Origin: Dehalococcoidia bacterium
GTDB taxonomy: Bacteria > Chloroflexota > Dehalococcoidia > Lucifugimonadales > UBA1123
Length of the DNA: 48,018 nucleotides
Direction of reading: 5' to 3'
NCBI GenBank assembly: GCA_021295915.1
Contig: JAGWBK010000048.1
Span: 1 to 48,018, forward strand
In this document: positions 8,912 through 17,837 of the stretch, one piece after another
Layout: each line of letters starts with the position of its first letter
Position numbering within the stretch: the stretch's first letter is position 1
Notes under the pieces: model-generated
Seen by the model: only the letters and a program-made list of their open reading frames with translations
What the model was told of the DNA's origin: nothing
Databases searched by the model: none
Position numbers and translations under genes: made by a program

Positions 8912-9028
8912 GACCCCCTCTCCTGGGGGAGAGGGTTGGGGTGAGGGTGAAAGTCTTGGAACGATACCCCCTCATCCCCGGATCAAGCCCGGGGCAGGCT
9001 CTAACCTTCTCCCGCAAGGGGAGAAGGG
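8912..9028. repeat. Cluster of GC-rich hairpin repeats
   Basis: Three inverted repeats stand in a row between vapBC and the amidohydrolase: CCCTCTCC/GGGAGAGGG (about 8916-8935), CCCCGG/CCGGGG (about 8976-8994) and CCTTCTCCC/GGGGAGAAGG (9005-9027). Similar blocks recur near 12217, 22982, 35430 and 42664. No gene is seen here. Confidence 0.6.
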
Positions 9029-9044
9029 ACTCGTCAGGGACCCT

Positions 9045-10277
9045 CTAAGAAGCCCGCTCGTCCACGAACGTAACCCCGTCCTTCATGACGAACCGCACGG
9101 CGGCGCCGCGCTCCAGCATCGTCACGTCATCGAGTGGGTTGCCCTCGACGAGGATGACATCGGCCCTCTTGCCCGCCTCGATGCGACCGATCTCCCCACC
9201 CAGGCCCATGCAGTCGGCCGCATCGCCCGTGGCGGCGACTATGGCCTGCATGGGAGTCATCCCAGCCTCGACGAGGCAGCTTATCTCGTGCGCGTTGTTG
9301 CCGTGCTCCCAGCCGCCCTCGTCGGTGCCCGCGGTCACCGTGACTCCGCGCTCCAGCGCCATCTCCAGGCTTCTGACGTGGTGCTCGCGCAGCGCAGCGG
9401 CGCGCTCCCTGCCGTGCGGCGTGCCCCGTGTCGTGTGGAACGTGTACACCCCGAAGGTCGGCGTGAAGCAGATGCCCTTCTCCGCCATCATCGGCAGCAG
9501 CTCCGGGTCTTCGTCGAGGTACGAGCCGTGCTCGATGGAGTCCACGCCCACCTCGATCGCCATCCGAAGACCCTCGCCTCCGAGCGCGTGGCACATCACG
9601 CGCTTGCCCCTCTTGTGCGCTTCGTCGACCAGCGCCTCGAGTTCATTGCGCTCGAACAGCACGTCCCTTGGGCCCAGCCCTGCGCCGGAGCTTGCGCCGC
9701 CGGTGGTCGCTGTCTTTATCACGTCCGCGCCTGCGCCGACCATCTCGCGCACCTTCGCGCGCATGGCCTCCGGCCCGTCAGCGACTCCCCAGGGCAGCCC
9801 GGAGTCGTCCCCGGCGGGAGCCCTGTAACCGAGCGGGCTGACGCTGTCGGCCATGCCGCCCGTAGGCGTGATGAAGCCCAGCGCGACGTGCAGACGTGGC
9901 CCCGGCACCAGACCCTCGTCCACGGCCATGCGAAATCCCGCGGCCAGCCCTCCGGCGTCCCTTACGGTCGTGTAGCCGGTCTCGAGCGTCTGACGAAGCA
10001 CGGACGCGATTCGCAGGTGGCGTGTGCTGCGCGGCTCCGTGATTCCCCACCTGCTGGCGATCTCGTACGCAAACGACGCCAGGTGGTCGTGCGTGTCGAT
10101 CAGTCCTGGCATCACCGTCATTCCGGGAGCCTCGATCAGCTCCGCGCCGTCCGGGACCTGCATCGACTCGGCACTGCCCACGCCGATGATGTCGCTGCCT
10201 TCGATCAGCACAACTGCGTCGGACACCGGCGCGCTGCCTGTGCCGTCTATCAACGTCGCCCCGGTGATCGCCTTCAT
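9045..10277 (-). CDS. Metal-dependent amidohydrolase (imidazolonepropionase-like)
   Basis: A 410-residue amidohydrolase-superfamily enzyme. Visible active-site parts are His63-x-His65 in GLIDTHDHLA, the lysine of DVIKTATTGG (likely carboxylated), the histidines of CHALGG and SIEHGSY, and the aspartate of AGTDEGG. The small N- and C-terminal beta-sandwich pieces (ATLIDGTGSAPVSDAVVLIEG and KRADVILVEGNPLDDV) are typical of imidazolonepropionase/prolidase-like members, which hydrolyse cyclic amides or dipeptides. The start at 10277 has GGAGGAGTTGGC before the ATG. It follows the permease gene on the same strand and could be the last gene of a transporter operon, so its substrate may be what the transporter brings in. 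Confidence 0.9.
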   Translation of the reverse strand: MKAITGATLIDGTGSAPVSDAVVLIEGSDIIGVGSAESMQVPDGAELIEAPGMTVMPGLIDTHDHLASFAYEIASRWGITEPRSTRHLRIASVLRQTLETGYTTVRDAGGLAAGFRMAVDEGLVPGPRLHVALGFITPTGGMADSVSPLGYRAPAGDDSGLPWGVADGPEAMRAKVREMVGAGADVIKTATTGGASSGAGLGPRDVLFERNELEALVDEAHKRGKRVMCHALGGEGLRMAIEVGVDSIEHGSYLDEDPELLPMMAEKGICFTPTFGVYTFHTTRGTPHGRERAAALREHHVRSLEMALERGVTVTAGTDEGGWEHGNNAHEISCLVEAGMTPMQAIVAATGDAADCMGLGGEIGRIEAGKRADVILVEGNPLDDVTMLERGAAVRFVMKDGVTFVDERAS

Positions 10278-10306
10278 GCCAACTCCTCCAGTGGTATGCG
10301 GCCGGA

Positions 10307-11209
10307 CTATATCTGTCTCAGCCGGGGGTCGAACCAGTCTCTCAGCCAGTCTCCGAGGAAGTTGAACGCGAGCACCGTCAGGAATATGGCCATGCCGGGG
10401 AAGAAGGCGACCCACCACGCCGTGGCCAGGTACGACCTGCCGTCGGCGATCATCACGCCCCATGCCGGCGTGGGCGGCGGGATCCCGACTCCGAGGAAGC
10501 TCAGGATGGACTCCGTCAGGATGAGCTGGCCGACGCGCAGCGTGGCGATTACCAGCAGCGTGCTCGACACACCCGGAAGAATGTGCCGGTACATGATTCT
10601 CCAGGTGGATGCCCCGGCGACGGTCGCCAGGGCGACGTAGTCTGCGGTCTTGAGCTGAAGGGTCTCAGCCCGCACCTGCCTGGCGAAGGCGTTCCAACTG
10701 AAGGCGACAAGAAGGATGATGATGATGGTAAGGCTCTGACCAGCCACGATGACTACCACCATGGCGACCAGGATGAACGGCACGGCCAGGGTGATATCGA
10801 CGAAGCGCATGATCAGCTCGTCAACTATCCCTCCTGCGTAGCCTGCGATGAGTCCCAGTATGGTCCCGCCGATGCCCCCTGAACACAGCACCACGGCGGC
10901 TATGATCAGCGAGATCCTGGCCCCGAATATGATGCGGCTGAGGATGTCTCTTCCCTGCGGGTCCGTGCCAAGAACGTGACTGGTACTTCCCTCTGCAGAC
11001 CATATCGGAGGCACGTTTCGCTCTCGCAGGTTGCCCCTCTCGGGGTCGTACGGGGCCAGCAGACCGGCGAACGCCGCGCAGAGAATGAGCAGGACGACGA
11101 TACCGACGGGGATGATGGGCCACCTTCGGATGAACTGGTAAGCTCTGGAGACCACCGAGCCATCGGAAGATGGGAGATCGCTCATATTTGGAACGTGAAA
11201 CTCGGCCAT
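10307..11209 (-). CDS. ABC importer permease, DppC/OppC type
   Basis: A 300-residue inner-membrane protein with about six membrane segments and the cytoplasmic coupling (EAA) region ALATVAGASTWRIMYRHILPG that contacts the ATPase. The start MAEFHVPNMSDLPSSDGSV gives the long cytoplasmic N terminus common in DppC. The end GDWLRDWFDPRLRQI is also typical. It is six nt after the stop of the partner permease DppB, with the binding protein further upstream, in standard order. No ATPase genes accompany them, so a housekeeping DppD/F pair elsewhere must power the importer. The substrate is not readable from the permease. Confidence 0.9.
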   Translation of the reverse strand: MAEFHVPNMSDLPSSDGSVVSRAYQFIRRWPIIPVGIVVLLILCAAFAGLLAPYDPERGNLRERNVPPIWSAEGSTSHVLGTDPQGRDILSRIIFGARISLIIAAVVLCSGGIGGTILGLIAGYAGGIVDELIMRFVDITLAVPFILVAMVVVIVAGQSLTIIIILLVAFSWNAFARQVRAETLQLKTADYVALATVAGASTWRIMYRHILPGVSSTLLVIATLRVGQLILTESILSFLGVGIPPPTPAWGVMIADGRSYLATAWWVAFFPGMAIFLTVLAFNFLGDWLRDWFDPRLRQI

Positions 11210-11215
11210 GGCTGC

Positions 11216-12110
11216 CTAGTCGTACCGGATGCGGGGATCGATGAATGCGTAGGCGAGATCGGTCAGGAGATTGAGAAGCACGTACACTCCCGATCCCAGC
11301 AGGACCACCGCGCTCATGATCGGGAAGTCGTTGTTGAAGATCGACTGCACGGCCAGTCGCCCGAGGCCCGGCCACGAGAATACGGTCTCATTGACCACCG
11401 TTCCCGTGACGAACCCGGCGAGAATTAGCCCGGCGAAGGTCAGCGGGGGAATCATCGCATTCTTGAATGCGTGTTTCCAGATGATCATCTTTCCGGTCAC
11501 TCCCTTGGCCCGGGCGAGCTTGATGTACTCGGAGTCCAGGACGTTCAGCATCGACGACCGCACCAGCCGCAATAGCCCTGATGGCCGGCAGTATGTAGTG
11601 CTTCCAGTCGCCTCTGCCTCCGGTCGGAAGCCAGTCGAGCGCTACCGCAAAGAGCAGTATCATCATGATGCCTAACCAGAACGCCGGAAGGGCCTGGCTG
11701 AAGAGGGCGAATGTCCTTCCCGCATAGTCCAGGTAGGTCCCCCGTTTGACCGCTGACAGCACTCCGAGTGGTATGCCGATGACAAGGACTACGAGGAAGC
11801 CGACTCCTGATAGCTGCAGCGTGGCGGGTACAGTCTCGGCGACAACGTCGAGAGCTTCGCGGCGGTGGCGGAGGGACTGTCCGAACTCGCCCCTGACGGC
11901 CTTCGACGCCCAGATGAAGTACTGGACGGCGAGCGGCTTGTCGAGGCCCATCGCCTTGCCCCACGCTTCATACTGCTCGTCGGTAGCATACTCGTCAAGG
12001 TAGTAGTCCCTCGGGTCTCCCACGAGCCGGGACAGCCCGAAGATGAGCATGCTCACCACCACCAGGACAATGGCGATATAGACTAGCCGGAATGTTATGA
12101 AACGTACCAT
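11216..12110 (-). pseudogene. ABC importer permease, DppB/OppB type, broken by a small deletion
   Basis: The N-terminal two thirds (MVRFITFRLVYIAIVLVVVSM onwards, membrane segments, ending HYILPAI) and the C-terminal third (RLVRSSMLNVLDSEYIKLARAKG to YAFIDPRIRYD) are clearly one DppB permease, but they lie in different frames. The switch is at about 11578-11590. Family members normally have about 11 residues between the conserved LPA[LI] and R(L)xRSSML; here only about 10 nt remain, so roughly 23 nt look missing. If real, the importer lacks a working DppB; otherwise it is an assembly or sequencing fault. It lies between the binding-protein gene and dppC in an otherwise intact operon. Confidence 0.8.
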
Positions 12111-12216
12111 GAGATCGGTAGAGCCGCGTCCCTCACCCAGTCGGAGCTAGCGCGCACCGCCTGTCATAGATCTGACCGATGGCAAGGTGAGGGCGACACA
12201 TTCACCCTCGCCCTAG

Positions 12217-12238
12217 CCCTCTCCCTCAAGGGAGAGGG
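12217..12238. repeat. Perfect 10-bp hairpin CCCTCTCCCT/AGGGAGAGGG inside the importer operon
   Basis: It lies between the binding-protein gene and the first permease gene. It is one of the recurring CCCTCTCCC blocks. In the mRNA it would protect the 3' end of the binding-protein message or reduce read-through into the permeases. Confidence 0.5.
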
Positions 12239-12267
12239 GATTTCTGTTCTCGGATGGGCCGGCCGCT

Positions 12268-14073
12268 TTACTTCAGTACAACGGTCTCAGGCGAGTTGAT
12301 TTGTCCAAACGTGTCCGTATAGGGAGTCCACTCCGCGACCTGTGGGCTGACGGCAATGAAGTTCAGCCGCAGCACCAGGGGCGAGTTCAGCATCCACCTG
12401 GAGAGGTAGTCTTGGATGGCCACGTTGTTGGCTATGCGCTTCTCTTCGCTTGGTTCCGAAAGGCTGGGATAGTAGAACTCGTCCAAGATGTCGTTCGGAA
12501 GCTCGATGCCACGGTTCGCCCCTCCCTTTTCAGGGCTGATCAGCCGGCCCTGGGGGTCCGTATGGTCACCGACGGCGTTGCCTGACATGTATGGGATCGA
12601 GATGTTCCGGTTGATCAGGGTCGGGCGCCTTGCGCCGTAGGCCGTAACCTCCATCGAAACATCGACGCCTATGTCACCCCACATCTGCGCGATGGCCTCG
12701 GCTATCTCCTGTGACGCGCCTCCAGGCGTGGTCCAGAAGTCCGTCTTGATTCCGTCTGAGTATCCAGCTTCATCCAGAAGCTGCTTCGACATGTCGGGGT
12801 CGAACGGTATCTTCCAGCTATCCATCCACTGCGGCTCGTCTTCCGTGAAGCCGATGAAGGTGTAGTGAGGCGGAGCGAGTCCCTGCTCGATGGCTTCGCT
12901 TATCAGGTCGCGGTCGATGGCCATTGCCAGCGCCTGGCGCACCTTGAGGGAGCGGTCCATGCTTGCGTCGTCTGCCGGGTCGCCGATCCACGGATGATCT
13001 TCATCCGGCTTGAATCCCTCTCTCGGGAATACCGTCTCACCGGACGCTCTCGCGATCTGAGCCCAGTAGTTGCCTCCGAAGGCCACGAAGACGCTGCTAC
13101 CCAGGCCGACCCTCTTCTTGGTGCCGTCGATGTTTCCCAGTACGTCATTCAGGAACTGGTTGGGGATCGGCGCAATGTGGACCTCTCCGGCCTCGAGAGC
13201 GGCGATCTGGCTGGCAGTCTCCGGGATTACGCGGATCTCCAGGCTCTCCACCTTGGCGGCCTCCCTGTAGTGGGTTGGGAGGGCTTCTGCCTGGAGCACC
13301 TCGTCGGGCACCCACTGCATGACCTCGAAGGGGCCCGTGCCCGCAAAGGTCAGGTTGGCTTCGTCCTGGCCGAGGTCGTCGAAAGCCTTCTTGCTCTGGA
13401 CGGAGCCCGTGTTTCTCCACTGGTTGGAAAGCTCCACGCTCCACCTGACGCTCAGGTTACCCTTTACGTGCATGACGGCGGTGTTGTCGTCGATAACCTC
13501 CCACCTGTCGGTGTACTCGCCCCAGAAGCCGGAACGAGGGTTGGTGTTGCCCTCTGACTTGGCGTTGTTGAAGCTCCACACCACGTCATGGGCAGTCACG
13601 TCGCCCCATCCCTTGTGGAACGGGACCCCCTGCCGGATCTTGAATGTGATCGAGGACTGGTCAGGGGAGACCTCCCAGGCCTCTGCCAGGCTCTGGTCCG
13701 TGTTGATGGCTCCGATCTGTGGAATCGGCGCCCTCTCACGCCACAGTAAAGGCTCCTTGCTGCCATAGTGGTCGCTCACCGCCGTGAAGAACGGGACGTA
13801 GCTCGGCACATCGTTTGGATGACTGAGCTGGCAGCACCAGACAAGATTGCCGGACTGCTCCATCGCCATGGCCGGAGGCGCTGCTGCCGGAGCGGGAGCC
13901 GCCGTCGGTGCGGGAGCTGGCTGAGCCGGAGCCGCCGGAGCGGGAGCCGCAGGCGCCGTTGTTGGCGCGGGTTGAGCCGCCGGGGCGGGAGTTTCCTCCT
14001 CCCCGGCACATGCGACTGCCACAAGTGCCAGAACTACGATCGAACTCAAGAGCAAGAAAGACGTCAGCTTCAT
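12268..14073 (-). CDS. Extracellular solute-binding lipoprotein, family 5 (peptide/nickel/opine type)
   Basis: A 601-residue lipoprotein with signal peptide MKLTSFLLLSSIVVLALVAV and lipobox cysteine in VAVAC, followed by an Ala/Pro-rich tether of about 50 residues. The SBP_bac_5 pattern is evident: LAEAWEVSPDQSSITFKIRQ, VPFHKGWGDVTAHDVVWSFN, and a later VRQALAMAIDRDLI. Proteins of this family deliver oligopeptides or many other small organics to Dpp/Opp-type importers. GAGGAG lies upstream of the ATG. It is the first gene of a set followed by two permeases and an amidohydrolase, with phosphotriesterase-family genes upstream on the same strand. The ligand cannot be told; family 5 proteins in such catabolic settings are often not peptide binders. 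Confidence 0.92.
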   Translation of the reverse strand: MKLTSFLLLSSIVVLALVAVACAGEEETPAPAAQPAPTTAPAAPAPAAPAQPAPAPTAAPAPAAAPPAMAMEQSGNLVWCCQLSHPNDVPSYVPFFTAVSDHYGSKEPLLWRERAPIPQIGAINTDQSLAEAWEVSPDQSSITFKIRQGVPFHKGWGDVTAHDVVWSFNNAKSEGNTNPRSGFWGEYTDRWEVIDDNTAVMHVKGNLSVRWSVELSNQWRNTGSVQSKKAFDDLGQDEANLTFAGTGPFEVMQWVPDEVLQAEALPTHYREAAKVESLEIRVIPETASQIAALEAGEVHIAPIPNQFLNDVLGNIDGTKKRVGLGSSVFVAFGGNYWAQIARASGETVFPREGFKPDEDHPWIGDPADDASMDRSLKVRQALAMAIDRDLISEAIEQGLAPPHYTFIGFTEDEPQWMDSWKIPFDPDMSKQLLDEAGYSDGIKTDFWTTPGGASQEIAEAIAQMWGDIGVDVSMEVTAYGARRPTLINRNISIPYMSGNAVGDHTDPQGRLISPEKGGANRGIELPNDILDEFYYPSLSEPSEEKRIANNVAIQDYLSRWMLNSPLVLRLNFIAVSPQVAEWTPYTDTFGQINSPETVVLK

Positions 14074-14269
14074 TATCTGGCACTCCTCAGTATCTACCCA
14101 TCGCTACCGTTTGCCTATGACGTAATCGTCGATCCCGTCATGAAGCAGGTCTGGCGGCAATACTAGTCACGAGATTCCTGAAAGTCAACGACAGACACTT
14201 GCTTCCGCAGCGGCTACAGGTACAAGTAGAAGCCAGGATGCGTGTCGAGTAGCCTGCTATCCGGTGGGC

Positions 14270-15370
14270 CTAGTCCTGCGGCTCCGCGAACGTCAGGATA
14301 CGCTGGGGGTTCTCGACCATCATCATCTGGATGTGCTCTTCCGAGACGCCCCGTGAGCGCATTTCAGGCAGGAACTTCTCCACGATGAACGAGTACCCGG
14401 TGCCGCCGTACTTCTTGAGATGCGCCTTGGTGCATACGTCCTGGGACAGCAGGATGCGGTCGGCGTGTCCGGCTTCTATCAGCCTGGGTATCGCGTCGGC
14501 CACCGCGGCAGTTCCGGCGCTGGTCGAGAACGAAAGGAGGTCGTCGCCCACCGGCGCGTATCGTAACGGCACGCCCACACGTCCCAGCAGGTCGAACTGG
14601 ATGTAGACCCCGTGGCTCAGCAGCTCCAGCATCAGCTCCGTATCGGTGGCAATGGGATCGCTGTGACCGAAGATCACGCGGGAGAGGTCCGTGCCCTCCT
14701 CGCCGAGCATGCCGATCACCGCCAGCCTTTCGCGTCCCCGGCCGCCGCGGTGGAACGAGATTGGAGCGCCCGTTGCGCGGCTGGCCCTTCCGGACGCGCG
14801 TATGCTCTTGACCTCGTTCTCAGTGATCGGCGCGCCTTCGATGCCGACCTCTCCGATAATGCCCGACCGTATTCCGGTGTCACCGACGCCAACGGTGACG
14901 TCCCTGACAATCTCGTCGGTCAGGTCCTCGACTGTCCGCTGGTCCATGTCTTCCGGATGGTAGAGCTTCTGGTACCAGCCCGCGCCCATGACGACGTTGA
15001 GACCGGTGGCATGGGACACGCGAGCTATCGCCATCGGGTCTCGCCGGATGCCGATGCTTGTGACCTCCACGATGGTGCCGCCACCGCGATGCCGGAACTC
15101 CAGGGCCTCATCAATTGCCGTCTGCTCGTCGATCAGCAGCCAGTTGTCGCGGATCGGCTTGCGGTCGCGGGCCAGGTCGAGCTTGTCCATGGTCAGGTCC
15201 TGCTCCCACAGGCACCACTCCGTGGCCGGCGTATAGTGGTCCGGCTCAAAGGCCCTGTAGAGAGCTATGAACAGGTGCTCATGCATCAGAGTGGCCCCAA
15301 GCTGGTCCGGGTCAATGGGCCCCCTGACCGTCATCACCTTGCCAGCCATGTTCGGAACGTTCGCAGTCAT
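14270..15370 (-). CDS. Phosphotriesterase-family metal hydrolase (lactonase-like), paralogue 1
   Basis: A 366-residue TIM-barrel enzyme of the phosphotriesterase family, whose natural activities are mostly lactone or ester hydrolysis. All expected metal ligands can be placed: His30 and His32 in MHEHLF, the bridging acid Glu174 in IIGEVG (the place of the carboxylated lysine in classical phosphotriesterase), His207 in SFHRGG, His236 in FGHSDP and Asp311 in LSQDVC. Two paralogues of exactly the same length lie upstream (15401 and 17838). The start has GAGGAGACC just before the ATG, as in both sisters. It is 30 nt from paralogue 2 and about 200 nt before the binding-protein gene, so co-transcription is likely. 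Confidence 0.9.
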   Translation of the reverse strand: MTANVPNMAGKVMTVRGPIDPDQLGATLMHEHLFIALYRAFEPDHYTPATEWCLWEQDLTMDKLDLARDRKPIRDNWLLIDEQTAIDEALEFRHRGGGTIVEVTSIGIRRDPMAIARVSHATGLNVVMGAGWYQKLYHPEDMDQRTVEDLTDEIVRDVTVGVGDTGIRSGIIGEVGIEGAPITENEVKSIRASGRASRATGAPISFHRGGRGRERLAVIGMLGEEGTDLSRVIFGHSDPIATDTELMLELLSHGVYIQFDLLGRVGVPLRYAPVGDDLLSFSTSAGTAAVADAIPRLIEAGHADRILLSQDVCTKAHLKKYGGTGYSFIVEKFLPEMRSRGVSEEHIQMMMVENPQRILTFAEPQD

Positions 15371-15400
15371 GGTCTCCTCCTCGCTTTCCTGCTTCTCACC

Positions 15401-16501
15401 CTACCCCTGCGGCTCCACGAACGTCAGGATCCGCTGCGGATTCTCCACCATCATCATATCGATGTGCTCTTCGGCGACACCTCTGGAGCGCAGTTCGGGC
15501 AGGAATCTCTCCATGATGAAGGAGTAGCCCGTTCCGCCGTATCGCTTGAGCTGTACCTTGCCGCACACGTCCTGGGACAGCAGGATGCGATCTCCGTACC
15601 CGGCCTCGATGAGCTGCGGAATCGCCTCAGCCACCGCAGCCGTTCCGGCGCCGGTGAAGAACGTCCCGAAGTCGTCGCCATCCGGCACGAACCGCAGGGG
15701 CGAGCCAAGCCGACCCAGCAGGTCGAACTGGATGTAGACCCCTTGGCCCAGCAGCTCCAGCATGAGGTCGAGGTCTCCAGCGATAGGGTCGCTGTGGCCG
15801 AAGATCACGCGGGACATGTCCGTGCCCTCTTCGCCGAGCATACCAATCACCGCCAGCTTCTCCCGTCCAACGCCTCCGCGGTGGAACGAGATTGCGGCGC
15901 CGGTGGCGCGACTGGCACGACCGGCCGCCCGTATGCTCTTGACCTCGTTCTCAGTGATCGGGTCGCCTTCGATGCCTACCTCTCCGATGATGCCTGAGCG
16001 GATGCTGGTGCCCCCGACGCCAACGGTGACGTCCCGGATAATCTCGTCGGTCATCTCCTCGACGGTCTTCTCGTCCATATCGACGGGGTGGTAGAGCTTC
16101 TGGTACCAACCGGCGCCCATGACGATGTTGAGACCGGTGGACTGAGATACTCGAGACAGTGCCAGTGGGTCTCTCCCGAGGCCGATGCTGGTGACGTCGA
16201 CGATCGTTCCTCCGCCGCGATACCGAAACTCCATCACCTCTTCTATCGCCGCCTGCTCGTCGATGAGCAGCCAGTTGTCCCGCAGTGGCTTTCGGGCCCG
16301 CACCATGTCCAGCTTGTCCATGGTCAGCTCCTGCTCCCACAGGCACCAGTCGGTGGCGGGTGTGTAGTGGTCCGGCAGCACGCCCCTGTAGAAGATGATG
16401 AACAGGTGCTCATGCATCAGGGTGGGCCCCAGCACGTCCGGGTCCCTGGGGCCCTGGACGGTCATCACCTTGCCAGCCATGTTCGGTACGTTCGCAGTCA
16501 T
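15401..16501 (-). CDS. Phosphotriesterase-family metal hydrolase, paralogue 2
   Basis: A 366-residue sister of the 14270 gene, similar along its whole length and with the same ligand set (HEHLF, GEVG, SFHRGG, GHSDP, LSQDVC). The ATG at 16499-16501 was chosen because GGAGGAGACC lies directly upstream; a GTG five codons earlier would put that site inside the coding region. It differs from paralogue 1 in likely substrate-loop positions (for example DDFGTFFTGAGTAA against DDLLSFSTSAGTAA). That suggests a related but not identical substrate range. Together the pair probably form the front of the operon leading to the importer. Confidence 0.9.
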   Translation of the reverse strand: MTANVPNMAGKVMTVQGPRDPDVLGPTLMHEHLFIIFYRGVLPDHYTPATDWCLWEQELTMDKLDMVRARKPLRDNWLLIDEQAAIEEVMEFRYRGGGTIVDVTSIGLGRDPLALSRVSQSTGLNIVMGAGWYQKLYHPVDMDEKTVEEMTDEIIRDVTVGVGGTSIRSGIIGEVGIEGDPITENEVKSIRAAGRASRATGAAISFHRGGVGREKLAVIGMLGEEGTDMSRVIFGHSDPIAGDLDLMLELLGQGVYIQFDLLGRLGSPLRFVPDGDDFGTFFTGAGTAAVAEAIPQLIEAGYGDRILLSQDVCGKVQLKRYGGTGYSFIMERFLPELRSRGVAEEHIDMMMVENPQRILTFVEPQG

Positions 16502-16544
16502 GGTCTCCTCCTCCACTGCTTTGAATCACATATTGCGTAGGTCC

Positions 16545-17672
16545 TTACACCTCCGCGGACTCCTCATACTCCCCGATGATGCTGTCGCTCATGTGGGCTA
16601 AGTGCTGTTGCTCTGATAGCCGGTCGATTGAGTCATAGGGCAGGAATGAACACTGTTCGTACAACGGGCCTCGATCCAGTAGCGAAAACACCGGCCTCCT
16701 GATCTCGCGGAGGACCCTTTCACGTTTGTCCGGTGGAGCCACGATGTGCAGGCGAATATCCATATTGGGCTGAAGGGCCAGCAGGTCTGCCTTCCGTAGT
16801 AGACCTGAATAGATGGCAGTCGTGTGCTCGATTTCAAAGGCCCTTGCCATGGATCTTCCCTTGAGCCACAGCACGTCGATCTGCTCAACGGTCCTCAGTG
16901 TCGTATCGTCATAGTTCAGTGGAAGTGCGTCCAAGAAGCTCTCGTGTATAGCCCTCGGGATGTGTTCCAAGACACGTGACCTATCGTTCCTCGGCACCCA
17001 GATGTGAAACCCCATCTGAGCACCAATCTGTGCCACCTTCGCCTGGTACCGTATCGACTCCCGGCTGCCAGGTGCCACCGTGGGCTCCAACATTCCTGGC
17101 TCGAGTGAAGGTTCATCGTCCTCGTCGTCCAGTACCTCCACCTCCACCTCTCTATCCAGAGTGCGTACCTTCCTGCGGCTGACTAGTTGGCGCCTATCCT
17201 TGGCGGTGAAGGGGAAGCTCCTGGGATTTTCGCGCTGTTGGTTAAGCAACTCGACGAGGTACCTGCCATCACTCTCCTCAAATTCATTGAGCGACGCCCT
17301 GAAGAACCCGGTCCAGACCGGAGTGCCCCTAGTGTGCTGGTTCGTGATGCTCAGCGTGTTCCAGACCTCATCATCGTAGATCGGTATGGCGGATTCGGGG
17401 TCCAGCATAACGATTGGCTTGACCTTGACGTGGACTGTGAAGGGGCTGAGTTCATCGTGTAGTGGGCTGTCGTCGCGGTATGCCTCAGATTCGGCTTGGA
17501 GCACCCCACACCATCGCGACAGTCGAGTTAGGTAGCAGACGAAATAGTCTCCTGGGCTGATTCGCTGCTCAGCTAAGTGCTGGTGTCATTCACGAAATGC
17601 AGTCACGGTCGCGCCAACCTCACGGAAAGCGGCCCATGTCTCCGGAGTGAACAGGTCTAGGAGATATGCCAT
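16545..17672 (-). pseudogene. EVE-like plus PD-(D/E)XK-like protein, interrupted by one in-frame TGA
   Basis: Read from the ATG at 17670-17672, one frame runs to 16545 (375 codons) with a single stop, TGA at 17588-17586 (codon 29). The N terminus (MAYLLDLFTPETWAAFRE, then after the stop ISPGDYFVCYLTRLSRWCG) resembles an EVE/PUA-like domain, a fold that reads modified bases. The C-terminal part (residues about 200-330) has IDVLW followed by AFEIEHTTAIYSGLLR, a pattern like the PD-(D/E)XK nuclease core. After an acidic linker this would be a modification-sensing nuclease. The stop replaces a position where I expect arginine (CGA to TGA). Initiation downstream, for example at GTG 17504, would lose most of the EVE-like domain. 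Function is inferred from folds only. Confidence 0.65.
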
Positions 17673-17824
17673 CTATGCTTACCCTGTCGTGTCGATGCTG
17701 TCGCACGGCGCAAGTCCTTCGGAGACACCTCGGCAAGCAACTCCTCCTTGATTGCCTCGATTCTCTGGCGCCGCTCTGGACTGAAGCCTTCTCTCAGTTC
17801 TCGAAATGAGTGTCGTCCGCTCAC
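17657..17824 (-). pseudogene. Truncated HTH-antitoxin-like fragment
   Basis: A GTG at 17824, with AAGGA upstream, begins a 55-codon frame: SGRHSFRELREGFSPERRQR, then IEAIKEELLAEVSPKDLRR. This resembles the N-terminal part of XRE-family antitoxins and regulators (pattern FxEL..xxSPERRxRIEAxxxEL..E...xELRRA), which normally continues into a helix-turn-helix domain. Here the frame ends shortly after at TAG 17659-17657, so the helix-turn-helix is missing. It overlaps the start of the EVE-like gene by 16 nt and may be a remnant left by the event that placed that gene here, or a coupled leader peptide. Similarity is by eye only. Confidence 0.4.
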
Positions 17825-17837
17825 TTGATCAGTCCTT

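Noticed and set aside
10278-10463. Longer start for the amidohydrolase
   Set aside because: It would overlap the permease gene and adds basic, low-complexity sequence. GGAGGAG before the ATG at 10277 fits the family start.
14110-14140. ATGACG...CGTCAT inverted repeat upstream of the first binding protein
   Set aside because: Six-base arms 13 nt apart are expected by chance in a window of this size, and the spacing does not suggest an operator.
17586-17588. TGA in the EVE-like gene as a second selenocysteine codon
   Set aside because: The position should be arginine, no redox partner cysteine is near, and no hairpin of SECIS type follows. A CGA-to-TGA change is simpler.
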